From Hymenobacter mucosus (GTDB lineage Bacteria; Bacteroidota; Bacteroidia; Cytophagales; Hymenobacteraceae), in contig NZ_FZNS01000018.1 in assembly GCF_900188255.1 (NCBI RefSeq), forward strand, positions 1 to 58,624: a DNA stretch of 58,624 bases. Reading direction: 5' to 3'. Positions 25,357-33,938 of the stretch are shown here, piece by piece. Numbering within the stretch: the first letter of the stretch is position 1; each line of letters opens with the position of its first letter. The translations under genes and the position numbers were made by a program. The notes under the pieces are model-generated. The model did no database searches and had not been told where the DNA came from. It was given only the letters and a program-made list of their open reading frames with translations.

Positions 25357-26388
25357 ATGTATAAAGCGCTGCTCAAACCGTTGCTGTTCCGGCTAGATGC
25401 CGAGCAGGCTCACCATTTGGTACTCGACAACCTGAAACGGGCCAGTGCAGTACCCGGCGGCATGGCCCTCCTGCGGGCACTGTACGACTTTCAGCATCCT
25501 AGCTTAGAGCGCGAAGTATTTGGGCTTCCGTTCCGCAACCCCGTTGGGCTAGCAGCTGGCCTCGATAAGAACGCCATGGTTACAGATGAGCTAGCTGCGC
25601 TCGGTTTTGGTTTTGTGGAAATTGGAACGGTAACCCCGCGTGCCCAGCCTGGTAACCCAGCCCCACGCTTGTTTCGGCTACCCCAGGACGAAGCCTTGGT
25701 CAACCGCATGGGCTTTAACAACGAGGGGGCCTTGGCTGCGGCAGCTCGCTTACGCAAACGGCAGTCAGACATCATCATTGGCGGCAACATTGGCAAAAAC
25801 AAAGACACGCCCAATGAGCTAGCGGCCCAGGATTACGTAGCGTGTGTGGAGGCCCTGCACGAAGTGGTCGATTATTTCGTGGTCAATGTATCGTCGCCGA
25901 ATACGCCAGGCCTGCGCCAACTCCAAGAGCGGGAGCCGCTTATTCAATTGCTACAACAGGTGCAGGAGCGCAACCAGTCCCTACCCCGCCCTCGTCCCTT
26001 GCTGCTTAAAATAGCACCTGACCTCACCGACTCCCAGCTTGATGATATCTTGCTTATTGCGCGGGAAACGGACTTGAATGGTCTCGTTGCTACGAATACC
26101 ACCATCAGCCGGGACGGACTGAGTACGCCAGCAGACCATGTGCACACCCTTGGGGCCGGCGGCCTGAGCGGGCGGCCCTTGCGCCAGCGCGCTACCGAGG
26201 TTATTCGCTACCTGCATTACCACAGCCAAGGCCACCTTCCGATTATCGGGATTGGTGGTATCCACTCTCCGGCCGATGCGCTAGAAAAGCTGGCGGCCGG
26301 TGCGTCTCTGATCCAGCTCTATTCGGGCTTTATCTACGAGGGGCCAGCCCTTATAAAGCGCATCAACCGCAACTTGGTAGAAGCATAA
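25357..26388 (+). CDS. pyrD: Dihydroorotate dehydrogenase (quinone), class 2
   Basis: A 343-residue FMN enzyme that oxidises dihydroorotate to orotate in pyrimidine synthesis and passes electrons to quinones at the inner membrane. The N-terminal helical extension (MYKALLKPLLFRLDAEQAHH) marks class 2. FRNPVGLAAGLDKNA binds FMN. The catalytic Ser is in VNVSSPNTPGL (about 176-186), and GIGGIHSPADALEKLAAGAS is the phosphate-binding block. Length is normal. It is a single-gene unit, convergent with the PagL-like gene 55 bp away. Confidence 0.96.
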   Translation: MYKALLKPLLFRLDAEQAHHLVLDNLKRASAVPGGMALLRALYDFQHPSLEREVFGLPFRNPVGLAAGLDKNAMVTDELAALGFGFVEIGTVTPRAQPGNPAPRLFRLPQDEALVNRMGFNNEGALAAAARLRKRQSDIIIGGNIGKNKDTPNELAAQDYVACVEALHEVVDYFVVNVSSPNTPGLRQLQEREPLIQLLQQVQERNQSLPRPRPLLLKIAPDLTDSQLDDILLIARETDLNGLVATNTTISRDGLSTPADHVHTLGAGGLSGRPLRQRATEVIRYLHYHSQGHLPIIGIGGIHSPADALEKLAAGASLIQLYSGFIYEGPALIKRINRNLVEA

Positions 26389-26443
26389 CCCTTCGTCCTA
26401 CATAGCCTGCCCTTACGCGTGGAGCGTACCCAGGTATATTAAC

Positions 26444-27553
26444 CTACAACCGGGCCCCGACCCGGAATTCTATTACATCGGCGGAGCCACGGTGCACTTT
26501 CAAATCTACGTTGCCGAATACCCGATCAGTGAAGTAGTATTTTAAGCCCAGGCGCTCGTAGTAGAACTTGTTGGATTTATAGGGATTATAGACGTAGAAG
26601 CCCAGGTGCGAAACGAAGGAGAGCCGACCAAATAGGAGTTCGTGCCCAATGTATACGCCTGCTTTTTTTACGTCTGGGAGCTTTTCGTTGGTGCGGGCGG
26701 TATCACGCAATTGGGCCGACAAGCTCCGGTCGTAAAAACCCTCTAAGCCCGCCGTGAGCAGACTTTTGCGGTTGAGGCGGCGAGTTGCGGCGAGTGTGAG
26801 TGAGTTGACTAGGTACTTGCGCCGGTCGGTTTCGTTGCGTTGCTTTATTCCCACAGTAGTGCTCAGCTCCACTCGATTGTGGCCCACATCGGTAGGCTCG
26901 GAGGCGGGGTCGGGGGGTAAGGGCGTGAAGGGCCGCTGCTGGTGATAGTTGAAGCCCAGGAGTACGGTGGGCAAGTTAATGCCAAAGTTGGGCTTCGTGG
27001 TGGCACCATTGGAGTAGTGATTGAGGCCAGCACCCAGCATAAGCCCAAGATGCTCGGAAAGAGCTACGTCGTATTCAGCCCGAAACTGAATGGTAGCATT
27101 CAGGCGAGAGCTGATGATGGTGTTCTTGTGGTTGGTGGCTTGGTCGTAGCGAATGGGAAAGAAGCCCACACCCGTACCTAGGCGAAAGCTCAGTTCCTGC
27201 CGCTGCGTGCGCCAGAAGCTCTTGTTGATGTACATGGTAGCCGCGTAGGAGCGCCCTAGTACAGTATTGTGGTAATCGTAGTACACCAGAGCAAGCCCCA
27301 CTTTAGGGTAGCGGTACCACGCATGCCACGGCGCCGACCCGTTCGTTTGACGCTGTACGTTCAGCTCAAGGCCCGTAGGGTGCGATACGGCGAGGTGCTT
27401 TACGGCAGGAGTGTGCGCTAGTATAAAGCTTCCTTGCGCGTAAGCACCTAGCACTAGCGGGCCCACTGGCGTTTGCTGCTGTTGTGCATGGGCCTTGCCT
27501 ACCCCCACTATCCCGAGCAACCCAGTTGCTACTACTCTAAGGCGAATCGTCAT
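26444..27553 (-). CDS. PagL-like lipid A 3-O-deacylase (acyloxyacyl hydrolase family)
   Basis: A 369-residue outer-membrane barrel protein. ATG 27553 gives a signal peptide ending GKAHAQ; the ORF's upstream start does not. The catalytic pair is in NHYSNGA (His and Ser two residues apart), as in PagL. The Glu expected 12 residues after the Ser in Pseudomonas PagL is Asn here (PNFGIN). It would remove the 3-linked acyl chain of lipid A. It is longer than PagL (about 150 residues) because of a C-terminal barrel extension. A TATTTTTG box at 27575-27582 is a likely -7 element. Confidence 0.75.
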   Translation of the reverse strand: MTIRLRVVATGLLGIVGVGKAHAQQQQTPVGPLVLGAYAQGSFILAHTPAVKHLAVSHPTGLELNVQRQTNGSAPWHAWYRYPKVGLALVYYDYHNTVLGRSYAATMYINKSFWRTQRQELSFRLGTGVGFFPIRYDQATNHKNTIISSRLNATIQFRAEYDVALSEHLGLMLGAGLNHYSNGATTKPNFGINLPTVLLGFNYHQQRPFTPLPPDPASEPTDVGHNRVELSTTVGIKQRNETDRRKYLVNSLTLAATRRLNRKSLLTAGLEGFYDRSLSAQLRDTARTNEKLPDVKKAGVYIGHELLFGRLSFVSHLGFYVYNPYKSNKFYYERLGLKYYFTDRVFGNVDLKVHRGSADVIEFRVGARL

Positions 27554-27844
27554 ATGGAAGCAAAACCAGCGTTTCAAAAATAAGAAAACTGACCGGATGC
27601 GCGACGGCAGCAACCGAAGCTGAACAATGAGGTCAGAGTTTTATCAAAAATTGCAACGTGCTCTTGCTGTTGTACTTCGCTAATACTTGCTAGTTACTAT
27701 TAGGCTAATTCTTACCTAAATCAGGACTTAACCGCAACTAAACCCCTGTTTTTACGCTATGATGCCTTGAAAACCACGAGGAACGTGGCTGTAGTGGTCA
27801 GTGAAGTGGTCTTTGTAGGTGTTGTTTCCCATTCTTCTTTTCCC

Positions 27845-28600
27845 ATGAAAAAAATTGCAGCTCTCACGGTAGTTCTAGCTTCGGCCGCTTCATTGGCTCA
27901 CGCCCAGGACGCCGGAGGTTTCCGGATCGGCGTTAAAGTTGGCGGTACATATTCCAATATCTCCGGCGACAACGTAAGCCAGATTACCGGTCCGAACTAC
28001 AGCACCGACTTAGGCGACTACAAACTAGGTTACAACGGTGGTATCTCCTTGACCATCCCCCTGAGCAGCGACGGCTTCTTCTCTTTCTCACCCGAACTTC
28101 TTTACAACCGGAAGGGCTACGAAATTCAGTCGAAGCAGACAGGCAACCTAGGTACTGAAAACGGTAAGACCGTTGAAAGCCGCGAAATAGAACAGAAACG
28201 CGTGCTGCACTACTTGGATGTGCCGCTGCTTGCCAAGATTAACGCGGGCGGTCTGTTTTTCGAACTAGGCCCACAAGTAAGCTATTTGTTTGGCTCGAAG
28301 AACAAGCAGCAAACGACCACTAAATACACAGACGGCACCAAGAATAAGGCTGACAACGACGGGGGCTTCTTGGACTACAGCGGCATCAAGCGTGGCGAGT
28401 CGTCTAAGTCTGACTTAGCACAGTTCGACATCAGCGGCGTGGCTGGCATAGGGTACATGACCGACGGCGGTGTTAGCCTGGGCCTGCGCTACGCTCGTGG
28501 CTTCAACTCCCTCATTGACACGAAAGACCAAGACAACGAGCCGAAGGCATTCAACAACGCCTTCACTCTCCAGCTTGGCTACCTCATCCCTACTCGCTAG
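27845..28600 (+). CDS. Porin-family outer-membrane beta-barrel protein (paralogue 1)
   Basis: A 251-residue protein starting MKKIAALTVVLASAASLAHAQ, a clear signal peptide; this ATG is preferred over an upstream start at 27767. The mature part is a small barrel of the OMP_b-brl_2 type with the repeating layout shared by its neighbours: VGGTYSNISGD, GFFSFSPELLYNRKGYE, LDVPLLAKINAGGLFFELGPQVSYL and the terminal LQLGYLIPTR. It is first in a row of four related genes, each with its own terminator. Ligand or role unknown. Confidence 0.85.
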   Translation: MKKIAALTVVLASAASLAHAQDAGGFRIGVKVGGTYSNISGDNVSQITGPNYSTDLGDYKLGYNGGISLTIPLSSDGFFSFSPELLYNRKGYEIQSKQTGNLGTENGKTVESREIEQKRVLHYLDVPLLAKINAGGLFFELGPQVSYLFGSKNKQQTTTKYTDGTKNKADNDGGFLDYSGIKRGESSKSDLAQFDISGVAGIGYMTDGGVSLGLRYARGFNSLIDTKDQDNEPKAFNNAFTLQLGYLIPTR

Positions 28601-28619
28601 GCGACTAGAACAATCAAGC

Positions 28620-28651
28620 AAAGCTGCCCTGGCGACGGGGCAGCTTTTTTG
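28620..28651 (+). terminator. Intrinsic terminator of porin paralogue 1
   Basis: AAAGCTGCCC/GGGCAGCTTT stem followed by T6. Confidence 0.85.
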
Positions 28652-28756
28652 TTTACGGAACATATTCTTTTTTCGAGCCGCCTCGTTTAAGCTACTACTG
28701 ACGTGCTTACTTAGCTTGTTAGCGGTTCATTTTCAAACATTTGCTTTTTTATCATC

Positions 28757-29419
28757 ATGAAAAAAACCGTATGCGCGCTAGCTTTTGCGCTGGCTGCTGT
28801 TGCCGTAACTTCCACTGCCCAAGCGCAGGGAGTCCGTTTAGGAATTAAGGGGGGAGCCAACTTGTCCAACCTGTCGGGCGACCTTACCAACGATGATGGG
28901 TACGACAACAAAGTGGGGTTTCATGGCGGCCTGATGCTCAACGTAGGCTTGCTTGATGACGGGTTCCTGTCCTTGCAGCCAGAAGTGTTGTTTTCGCAGA
29001 AAGGCTTCGATTATAATGACAGCTACGCCTTTGGCGTGTACAAGAACACCGGTAGCGTTACTTACAACTACATTGATGTGCCAGTGCTCCTGAAGCTAAA
29101 GGCCGGTGGCTTGTTCTTCGAGGCAGGCCCGCAGTACAGCTACTTGCTGAAGGTGAAAGATGAGTCGACTCAGACACTTAACGGCAACGTTATTGCCCGA
29201 GGCTCGGGAGAAGCCGACCTCGACAATGTGAACCGCAACGAGATTGGGTATGCTGCCGGTCTGGGCTTTCAGTCAGATATAGGAGTGTTACTGGGTCTGC
29301 GCTACAATGGCTCGTTCACGGACTTTGCCAAGAACAATAGCTACCGCAATGGTGAGCTATCAAACGCTCGCAACTCGGTGTTTCAGCTTTCCTTGGGCTA
29401 CCTTATTCCCAGTAAATAG
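28757..29419 (+). CDS. Porin-family outer-membrane beta-barrel protein (paralogue 2)
   Basis: A 220-residue protein with signal peptide ending STAQAQG. It shares the layout of its neighbours: GIKGGANLSNLSGDLTND, DGFLSLQPEVLFSQKGFD, YIDVPVLLKLKAGGLFFEAG and LGYLIPSK at the C-terminus. It is closest to paralogue 3, so the pair looks like a recent duplication. It is transcribed alone between two terminators. Confidence 0.85.
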   Translation: MKKTVCALAFALAAVAVTSTAQAQGVRLGIKGGANLSNLSGDLTNDDGYDNKVGFHGGLMLNVGLLDDGFLSLQPEVLFSQKGFDYNDSYAFGVYKNTGSVTYNYIDVPVLLKLKAGGLFFEAGPQYSYLLKVKDESTQTLNGNVIARGSGEADLDNVNRNEIGYAAGLGFQSDIGVLLGLRYNGSFTDFAKNNSYRNGELSNARNSVFQLSLGYLIPSK

Positions 29420-29437
29420 CATTGCGCATTTACAGTG

Positions 29438-29475
29438 GCAAAAGCCCCATCCAGCTACCTGGGTGGGGCTTTTGC
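29438..29475 (+). terminator. Intrinsic terminator of porin paralogue 2
   Basis: GCAAAAGCCCCA/TGGGGCTTTTGC stem (29438-29449 and 29464-29475). Confidence 0.75.
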
Positions 29476-29558
29476 GTGGTAGTAACGGGTACTTGGCACA
29501 CTTTTAGTCTAGTCTAAACACGTGCACATTTTCTCACCTTCACCACTCTAGTTGCACC

Positions 29559-30251
29559 ATGAAAAAGAAACTGCTAACTGCCGCTGTCCTGCTTACTGTA
29601 GCCGCAGCCTCCTCTGCCCAAGCCCAAGGCGTACGTCTGGGCCTGCGTGCCGGCGCTAACTATTCCAACCTAGCTGGTAACGTACGCAACGAAAACACTT
29701 ACAATAACAAGCTAGGCTTGCTAGGGGGCGTGATGCTGAACGCCGATGTCACCGGCGACGGATTCTTTTCTATTCAGCCCGAAGTTCTGTACTCACAGAA
29801 GGGCTTCGAGAACAAGCCAACAGAGTATACCAACCTGATTGGAGCTAAGCAGAAGCGCGAAGGCAAAGTAAACTACAATTACCTCGACGTACCCGTTTTG
29901 CTGAAAGTGAATGCGGGCGGCTTTATTGTAGAAGCAGGCCCGCAGTATAGCTACCTGCTTAGCGCTAACAACGAAACCAGAACGACTACTTATCCGGCCC
30001 TTGGTGGCTCGCCTCGTACTTCTGAAACGCAGAATAAAAAGGATTTGGATGGCCTAAACCGTAGCGAGCTTGGATATGTGGCGGGCATCGGCTACCAGGC
30101 CGATAATGGTGTGAGCCTAAACCTGCGCTACACCGGTGCCTTCAGCGACTTTGTGAAAGGTGATAACGGCACCTATTTCGACGGTGACTTGCAAAACGCT
30201 CGTCATTCAGCAGTTCAGCTTTCCTTGGGCTACCTCATCCCTAGCAAGTAG
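29559..30251 (+). CDS. Porin-family outer-membrane beta-barrel protein (paralogue 3)
   Basis: A 230-residue protein with signal peptide ending SSAQAQG. The blocks LRAGANYSNLAGNVRNE, GFFSIQPEVLYSQKGFE, YLDVPVLLKVNAGGFIVEAG and the last residues LGYLIPSK repeat those of paralogue 2. Differences are concentrated in the extracellular-loop positions (about 85-100 and 135-160), as expected for surface-exposed loops that vary. Confidence 0.85.
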   Translation: MKKKLLTAAVLLTVAAASSAQAQGVRLGLRAGANYSNLAGNVRNENTYNNKLGLLGGVMLNADVTGDGFFSIQPEVLYSQKGFENKPTEYTNLIGAKQKREGKVNYNYLDVPVLLKVNAGGFIVEAGPQYSYLLSANNETRTTTYPALGGSPRTSETQNKKDLDGLNRSELGYVAGIGYQADNGVSLNLRYTGAFSDFVKGDNGTYFDGDLQNARHSAVQLSLGYLIPSK

Positions 30252-30272
30252 CTTGCAGCTAGCTTCCTAGCC

Positions 30273-30308
30273 AACTACCCGATCTTCTACTGCGGAGGTC
30301 GGGTAGTT
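30273..30308 (+). terminator. Hairpin after porin paralogue 3
   Basis: AACTACCCGA/TCGGGTAGTT stem. The following T-tract is weak (GTGTGTT), so termination may be partial. Confidence 0.5.
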
Positions 30309-30378
30309 GTGTGTTATGCGGGTTGGGAACTACGCATTGGCTTATACTAAGCAGTGCGGCAGTACCGTTTAATAAAAG

Positions 30379-30392
30379 TATATATATATATA
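30379..30392 (+). repeat. (TA)7 dinucleotide repeat in promoter region
   Basis: Seven TA units 12 nt before the ATG of porin paralogue 4. Such tracts can change length by slippage. Confidence 0.6.
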
Positions 30393-30404
30393 TCTCTTAT
30401 ACTT

Positions 30405-31337
30405 ATGCGTATCGTCTATTGCTTTTTGCTTGCATTCCTTTTGCTAGGCACCTCTATTGTTCAAGCTCAAAGCGTGTTGACAGGTCTTAAAGGCGGAGTT
30501 GCCATTGCCAATGCCATTGGGCGCGATGCTACCGGCAGTACCCTTCGGTTTGGCTGCCAGGGTGGGTTAGCTCTTCGGTTGAGGCCTTATAAGCACCTAG
30601 GCATACAAGTTGAAGCCCTCTACGCCCAGCGCGGCGACAACAGTACTAGCTACGGTCCTTCATTAGGCCATCAGCTAAATTACCTCACCATCCCAGTAGT
30701 AGCCCAGTACCACTTTGGTGATATTTTCTTTGAGGGCGGCGGGCAGTATGGTCGTCTTCTGTCGGCCAAGCCGGTGCAGGAGCAGCGTACTGCCATCGGC
30801 CGTGCGGCCTTCAACCCTCAAGACATGGGCTTTCTGGTAGGGTTTGGCTACCAAGATACTACGGGCCTGATGGTAGGATGGCGCTACATAGGTGGCCTCA
30901 GCAACGTGTATCGTCGCGTAGACTTGGCGGGTAGTAGCCAGGTACAACTCCGTAACAGCGCCATGGAGTTCTACCTAGGTTATGTGGTAGAGCCCATCAA
31001 AATAGTAAGGGGCAGCGGCCACTTTGCTGTAGGAACAGCCAAGCTAGTGTTTGTGAAGACGCCGGTTCTACTCTTTAAAGGAGTTAGGTTTTTACTTTAC
31101 ACAGGGCCCTCTAAGCTGGTTCGCGCCATCCGAGGCAAAGACCGCCCAGCCCCCACAGCTCCAGAAGTGTCCTCTACTACCCCAGTCCTACCCGCTTCTC
31201 CTACCCCAGCAAACTGGAAGAGGCATCCGCTGCAGCGGATGCCTCTTCCAGTTTGCTGGGGTAGTGGCCCAGACTTACTGCTGTACTGCTGCCGCGTAGT
31301 TGCGGTAGAAATGCGGAATCGTCTCAATACCCTTTAG
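30405..31337 (+). CDS. Porin-family barrel protein with atypical C-terminal extension (paralogue 4)
   Basis: A 310-residue protein. ATG 30405 gives the signal peptide MRIVYCFLLAFLLLGTSIVQ; the in-frame GTG at 30354 would read through a TA repeat. Residues 20-200 are a porin-family barrel like its three upstream neighbours but more diverged, ending MEFYLGYVVEP. Beyond this lies an unusual tail: a basic/hydrophobic stretch (about 205-245), a Pro/Ser/Thr-rich linker, then about 40 residues encoded inside and after a perfect 64-bp palindrome. The last 63 nt overlap the convergent dipeptidase gene. The tail may be an accident of the palindrome replacing an earlier stop. Confidence 0.7.
   Translation: MRIVYCFLLAFLLLGTSIVQAQSVLTGLKGGVAIANAIGRDATGSTLRFGCQGGLALRLRPYKHLGIQVEALYAQRGDNSTSYGPSLGHQLNYLTIPVVAQYHFGDIFFEGGGQYGRLLSAKPVQEQRTAIGRAAFNPQDMGFLVGFGYQDTTGLMVGWRYIGGLSNVYRRVDLAGSSQVQLRNSAMEFYLGYVVEPIKIVRGSGHFAVGTAKLVFVKTPVLLFKGVRFLLYTGPSKLVRAIRGKDRPAPTAPEVSSTTPVLPASPTPANWKRHPLQRMPLPVCWGSGPDLLLYCCRVVAVEMRNRLNTL
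31201..31264. repeat. Perfect 64-bp palindrome (32-bp arms, no spacer)
   Basis: Starts CTACCCCAGC and ends GCTGGGGTAG, centred on CTGCAG between 31232 and 31233; every base pairs. It lies inside the 3' end of porin paralogue 4 and 10 nt beyond the dipeptidase stop. As RNA it folds into a stem of about 30 bp with a UGCA loop on either strand, without a T-tract. It may act as a bidirectional terminator or 3' stabiliser. Confidence 0.9.
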
Positions 31338-32639
31338 AAAGTTGAACACACCGTAGTGCTCATTGGGCGAATGGATGGCATCGGAGTCCAAGCCGAAGCC
31401 TAGCAGCACCGTATCCAGCCCTAGTTCAGTTTTGAACATAGCGACGATTGGAATAGAGCCTCCCCCACGGGTAGGAATAGGCCGCTTGCCAAAAGTAGTT
31501 TCCATTGCATCGGCGGCGGCTTTATAGGCTACTGAGTCGGTAGGCGTTACTACCGGCTCTCCGCCATGGTGAGGCTTTACTACTACCGTTACGCCAGCAG
31601 GCGCAATGCTCTCGAAGTGCTTCTGGAAGATTTCCGTGATTTCATCGGAGGTCTGGTGGGGCACCAGGCGCATAGAAATCTTGGCGTAGGCCTTGGAAGC
31701 AATAACGGTTTTAGCACCCTCGCCGGTGTACCCACCCCAAATGCCGTTCACATCCAGCGTGGGCCGGATGCCGATGCGCTCCACTGTGGTGTAGCCTTCT
31801 TCCCCGTACGTAGCGGGTAGGCCGATGCTTTGCTTAAACTCTTCGTCAGAATGCGGTACGCGGTTCAACTCGGCCCGCTCCTCCTCACTCAGCACGGCTA
31901 CCTTGTCGTAAAAGGCCGGGATGGTGATGTGGTTGTTCTCGTCGTGCAGGGAGGCAATCATCTTGCACAGCACATTGATAGGATTTGCCACGGCACCGCC
32001 GTAGAGGCCGGAGTGCAGGTCGCGGTTTGGGCCGGTTACTTCTACTTCGTGGTAGCTCAGGCCGCGCAACCCTACCTCAATGCTGGGCTGGTCGTTGGCT
32101 AGCATACCCGTGTCAGAAATCAGAATAACATCGGCCTTGAGCTTCTCCTTGTTGTTGCGCACGAAGATGCTTAGGTTATTGGAGCCGATTTCCTCCTCCC
32201 CTTCAATCATGATTTTGACGTTGCAAGGCACACCGCCTTCCTGGTTCATCACCTCCAGGGCTTTCACGTGCATGTACACCTGACCTTTATCGTCGCAGGC
32301 GCCACGGGCGTAGATTTTGCCGTCTTTAATAACAGGCTCGAAAGGTCCGGAGGTCCATAGCTCGTACGGGTCGGCAGGCTGCACGTCGTAGTGGCCGTAC
32401 ACCAGCACCGTAGGCAGGCTGGGGTCGATCATTTTCTCGCCGTATACAATGGGATTACCAGCCGTGGGGCACAGCTCCACGTTCTGCAGGCCCACTTCCT
32501 CGAAACGGGTTTTCAGGTACTCGGCGGCGCGCAGTACGTCGCCATGAAACTTAGGATCGGCGGATACGGAAGGGATGCGGAGCCAGTCAATCAGCTCACT
32601 CAGGAAACGCTCTTGGTTCTGCTCGAGGTAAGAAGCCAT
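31275..32639 (-). CDS. M20 family dipeptidase
   Basis: A 454-residue zinc dipeptidase of the carnosinase/CNDP-like M20 group. Metal ligands are visible: His83 in YGHYDVQP, bridging Asp116 in GACDDKG, and Glu148-Glu149 in IEGEEEIGS. The catalytic Asp85 follows His83. A lid/dimerisation domain occupies about 205-330. No signal peptide, so cytoplasmic; it hydrolyses dipeptides. Length is normal for the family. A TACCTTTA box on the minus strand (32671-32678) may be its -7 element. Confidence 0.93.
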   Translation of the reverse strand: MASYLEQNQERFLSELIDWLRIPSVSADPKFHGDVLRAAEYLKTRFEEVGLQNVELCPTAGNPIVYGEKMIDPSLPTVLVYGHYDVQPADPYELWTSGPFEPVIKDGKIYARGACDDKGQVYMHVKALEVMNQEGGVPCNVKIMIEGEEEIGSNNLSIFVRNNKEKLKADVILISDTGMLANDQPSIEVGLRGLSYHEVEVTGPNRDLHSGLYGGAVANPINVLCKMIASLHDENNHITIPAFYDKVAVLSEEERAELNRVPHSDEEFKQSIGLPATYGEEGYTTVERIGIRPTLDVNGIWGGYTGEGAKTVIASKAYAKISMRLVPHQTSDEITEIFQKHFESIAPAGVTVVVKPHHGGEPVVTPTDSVAYKAAADAMETTFGKRPIPTRGGGSIPIVAMFKTELGLDTVLLGFGLDSDAIHSPNEHYGVFNFLKGIETIPHFYRNYAAAVQQ

Positions 32640-33144
32640 GCGGCGGTGGGGTTAGTTGGAAATGCGGGGGTAAAGGTAACAGATGAGCACTGACTCCATT
32701 TATCCTTAAAAACTGAGTAAGTTCTTCTGCACTGGTGATAGACGGGGCAGAAACAGGCGTTTTTCCCGTCGCGCGTCTCTACAACATAGAGGATAAGAAA
32801 GAGACAGTACCTGGATTTAAGAGCGGCACATGGATATGTTAGTCCTTTTCTACAACGTTTAATTATTAGCTCTTCTTCCGTCAGATATACAAAATGGATT
32901 AAGTAGCTTATCACTAATGATCATATCAGCAGAAGTAGGGATAGGATAAGCGGTACTACTATGTCGGCGGGAAACTTACCCTACTCAGTCATGAGGACAG
33001 TGGCCATAATTGTTAAGAGGAACATAAGCGGTATTCCATATTTCGGCCAGTAGGTAAGCAACGTGTGCAGTCGAATTCTGGAGTTACTGTTTGCTTCTAG
33101 CTTTTACTTGCTAATTGTCCAGTCACTCTCGCTGACAGTGTAAG
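32640..33144. other. 505-bp intergenic region without a recognisable gene
   Basis: It holds the dipeptidase promoter region at its left end. The rest has no convincing ORF on either strand (those present lack family-like composition), no tRNA and no clear terminator hairpin. Nothing else seen. Confidence 0.5.
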
Positions 33145-33786
33145 TTACTTTTTATCCCAGGGCATGGGCACGCGGCTTTCGGTGCCGGTGCGCAGGCGGC
33201 CGATGTTAGCGCGGTGGGTGTACACGAGCAGGGCGGCCAGCACGAAGCCAAACCAGAGCAGCAATGAGTTGTCGGGCCGAAACTGGGGTAGCAGCTGGAG
33301 CAGAGCAAATACAACTCCAGCGGTCATGGACGACAGGGACACGTAGCGCGTGGCTAGTAGCATGGCAATGAATACCAGAATGCAGACGCCTACTGTGGCG
33401 GGCGCAATAGCCAGCATCATGCCCAGTACCGTAGCTACTCCTTTCCCTCCCCGGAACCCCGCGTAGATGGGATAAATATGGCCTAGCACGGCTAGCACTC
33501 CACATGCCAGTTGGAAGTAAAGCAACTGCTCTGGCTGAATAGCCCCCTGGTTGAGCATTACGCCAGCCAGGGAGGTAGCGGCCCATCCTTTCAGCACATC
33601 AATGGCCATTACCACGGAGCCGGGCTTTTTGCCCAGTACCCGAAAGGTATTGGTAGCGCCGGAGTTGCCGGAGCCATGCTCCCGAATGTCGAGGCCGTAA
33701 AACCAGCGTCCTACCCACAGAGCCGTTGGGATGGAACCAATAAGGTAGGCTGCTAGCAGCAACCCTAAAATGAGGGGAAAATTCAT
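33145..33786 (-). CDS. plsY: Glycerol-3-phosphate acyltransferase PlsY
   Basis: A 213-residue inner-membrane enzyme with five to six helices. The conserved loops are SIPTALWVGR, EHGSGNSGATNTFRVLG (about 37-53) and the second Gly-rich loop GFRGGKGVAT (about 109-118). PlsY transfers an acyl group from acyl-phosphate to sn-glycerol 3-phosphate, the first step of phospholipid synthesis. Length is typical. A TATCTTTG box (33819-33826, minus strand) lies 32 nt before the ATG. Confidence 0.95.
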   Translation of the reverse strand: MNFPLILGLLLAAYLIGSIPTALWVGRWFYGLDIREHGSGNSGATNTFRVLGKKPGSVVMAIDVLKGWAATSLAGVMLNQGAIQPEQLLYFQLACGVLAVLGHIYPIYAGFRGGKGVATVLGMMLAIAPATVGVCILVFIAMLLATRYVSLSSMTAGVVFALLQLLPQFRPDNSLLLWFGFVLAALLVYTHRANIGRLRTGTESRVPMPWDKK

Positions 33787-33818
33787 GGACGGGTGGGAGT
33801 AGGTGTCGAGCTATAGGA

Positions 33819-33826
33819 CAAAGATA
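33819..33826 (-). promoter_or_regulatory. -7 box of plsY
   Basis: TATCTTTG on the minus strand, 32 nt before the plsY ATG. Confidence 0.5.
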
Positions 33827-33894
33827 CGCGGCAATAGTAGAGGGGTTGGGGCAGAGTATTCTCGGCAGAGTATTGTTTGCTTTGGCCTCCCTAC

Positions 33895-33938
33895 AAACAA
33901 AACCGCCCTGCTAGCAAGCCAGCAGGGCGGTTTTGTTT
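33895..33938 (-). terminator. Intrinsic terminator of the giant protein gene
   Basis: 18-bp perfect stem AAACAAAACCGCCCTGCT (33895-33912) and its complement at 33921-33938, with 8-nt loop. It overlaps the stop codon region at 33937. Confidence 0.8.

Noticed and set aside
32600..32914. 104-residue minus-strand ORF overlapping the dipeptidase start
   Set aside because: It has no family-like sequence, overlaps the dipeptidase N-terminus in another frame and lacks a promoter of its own.
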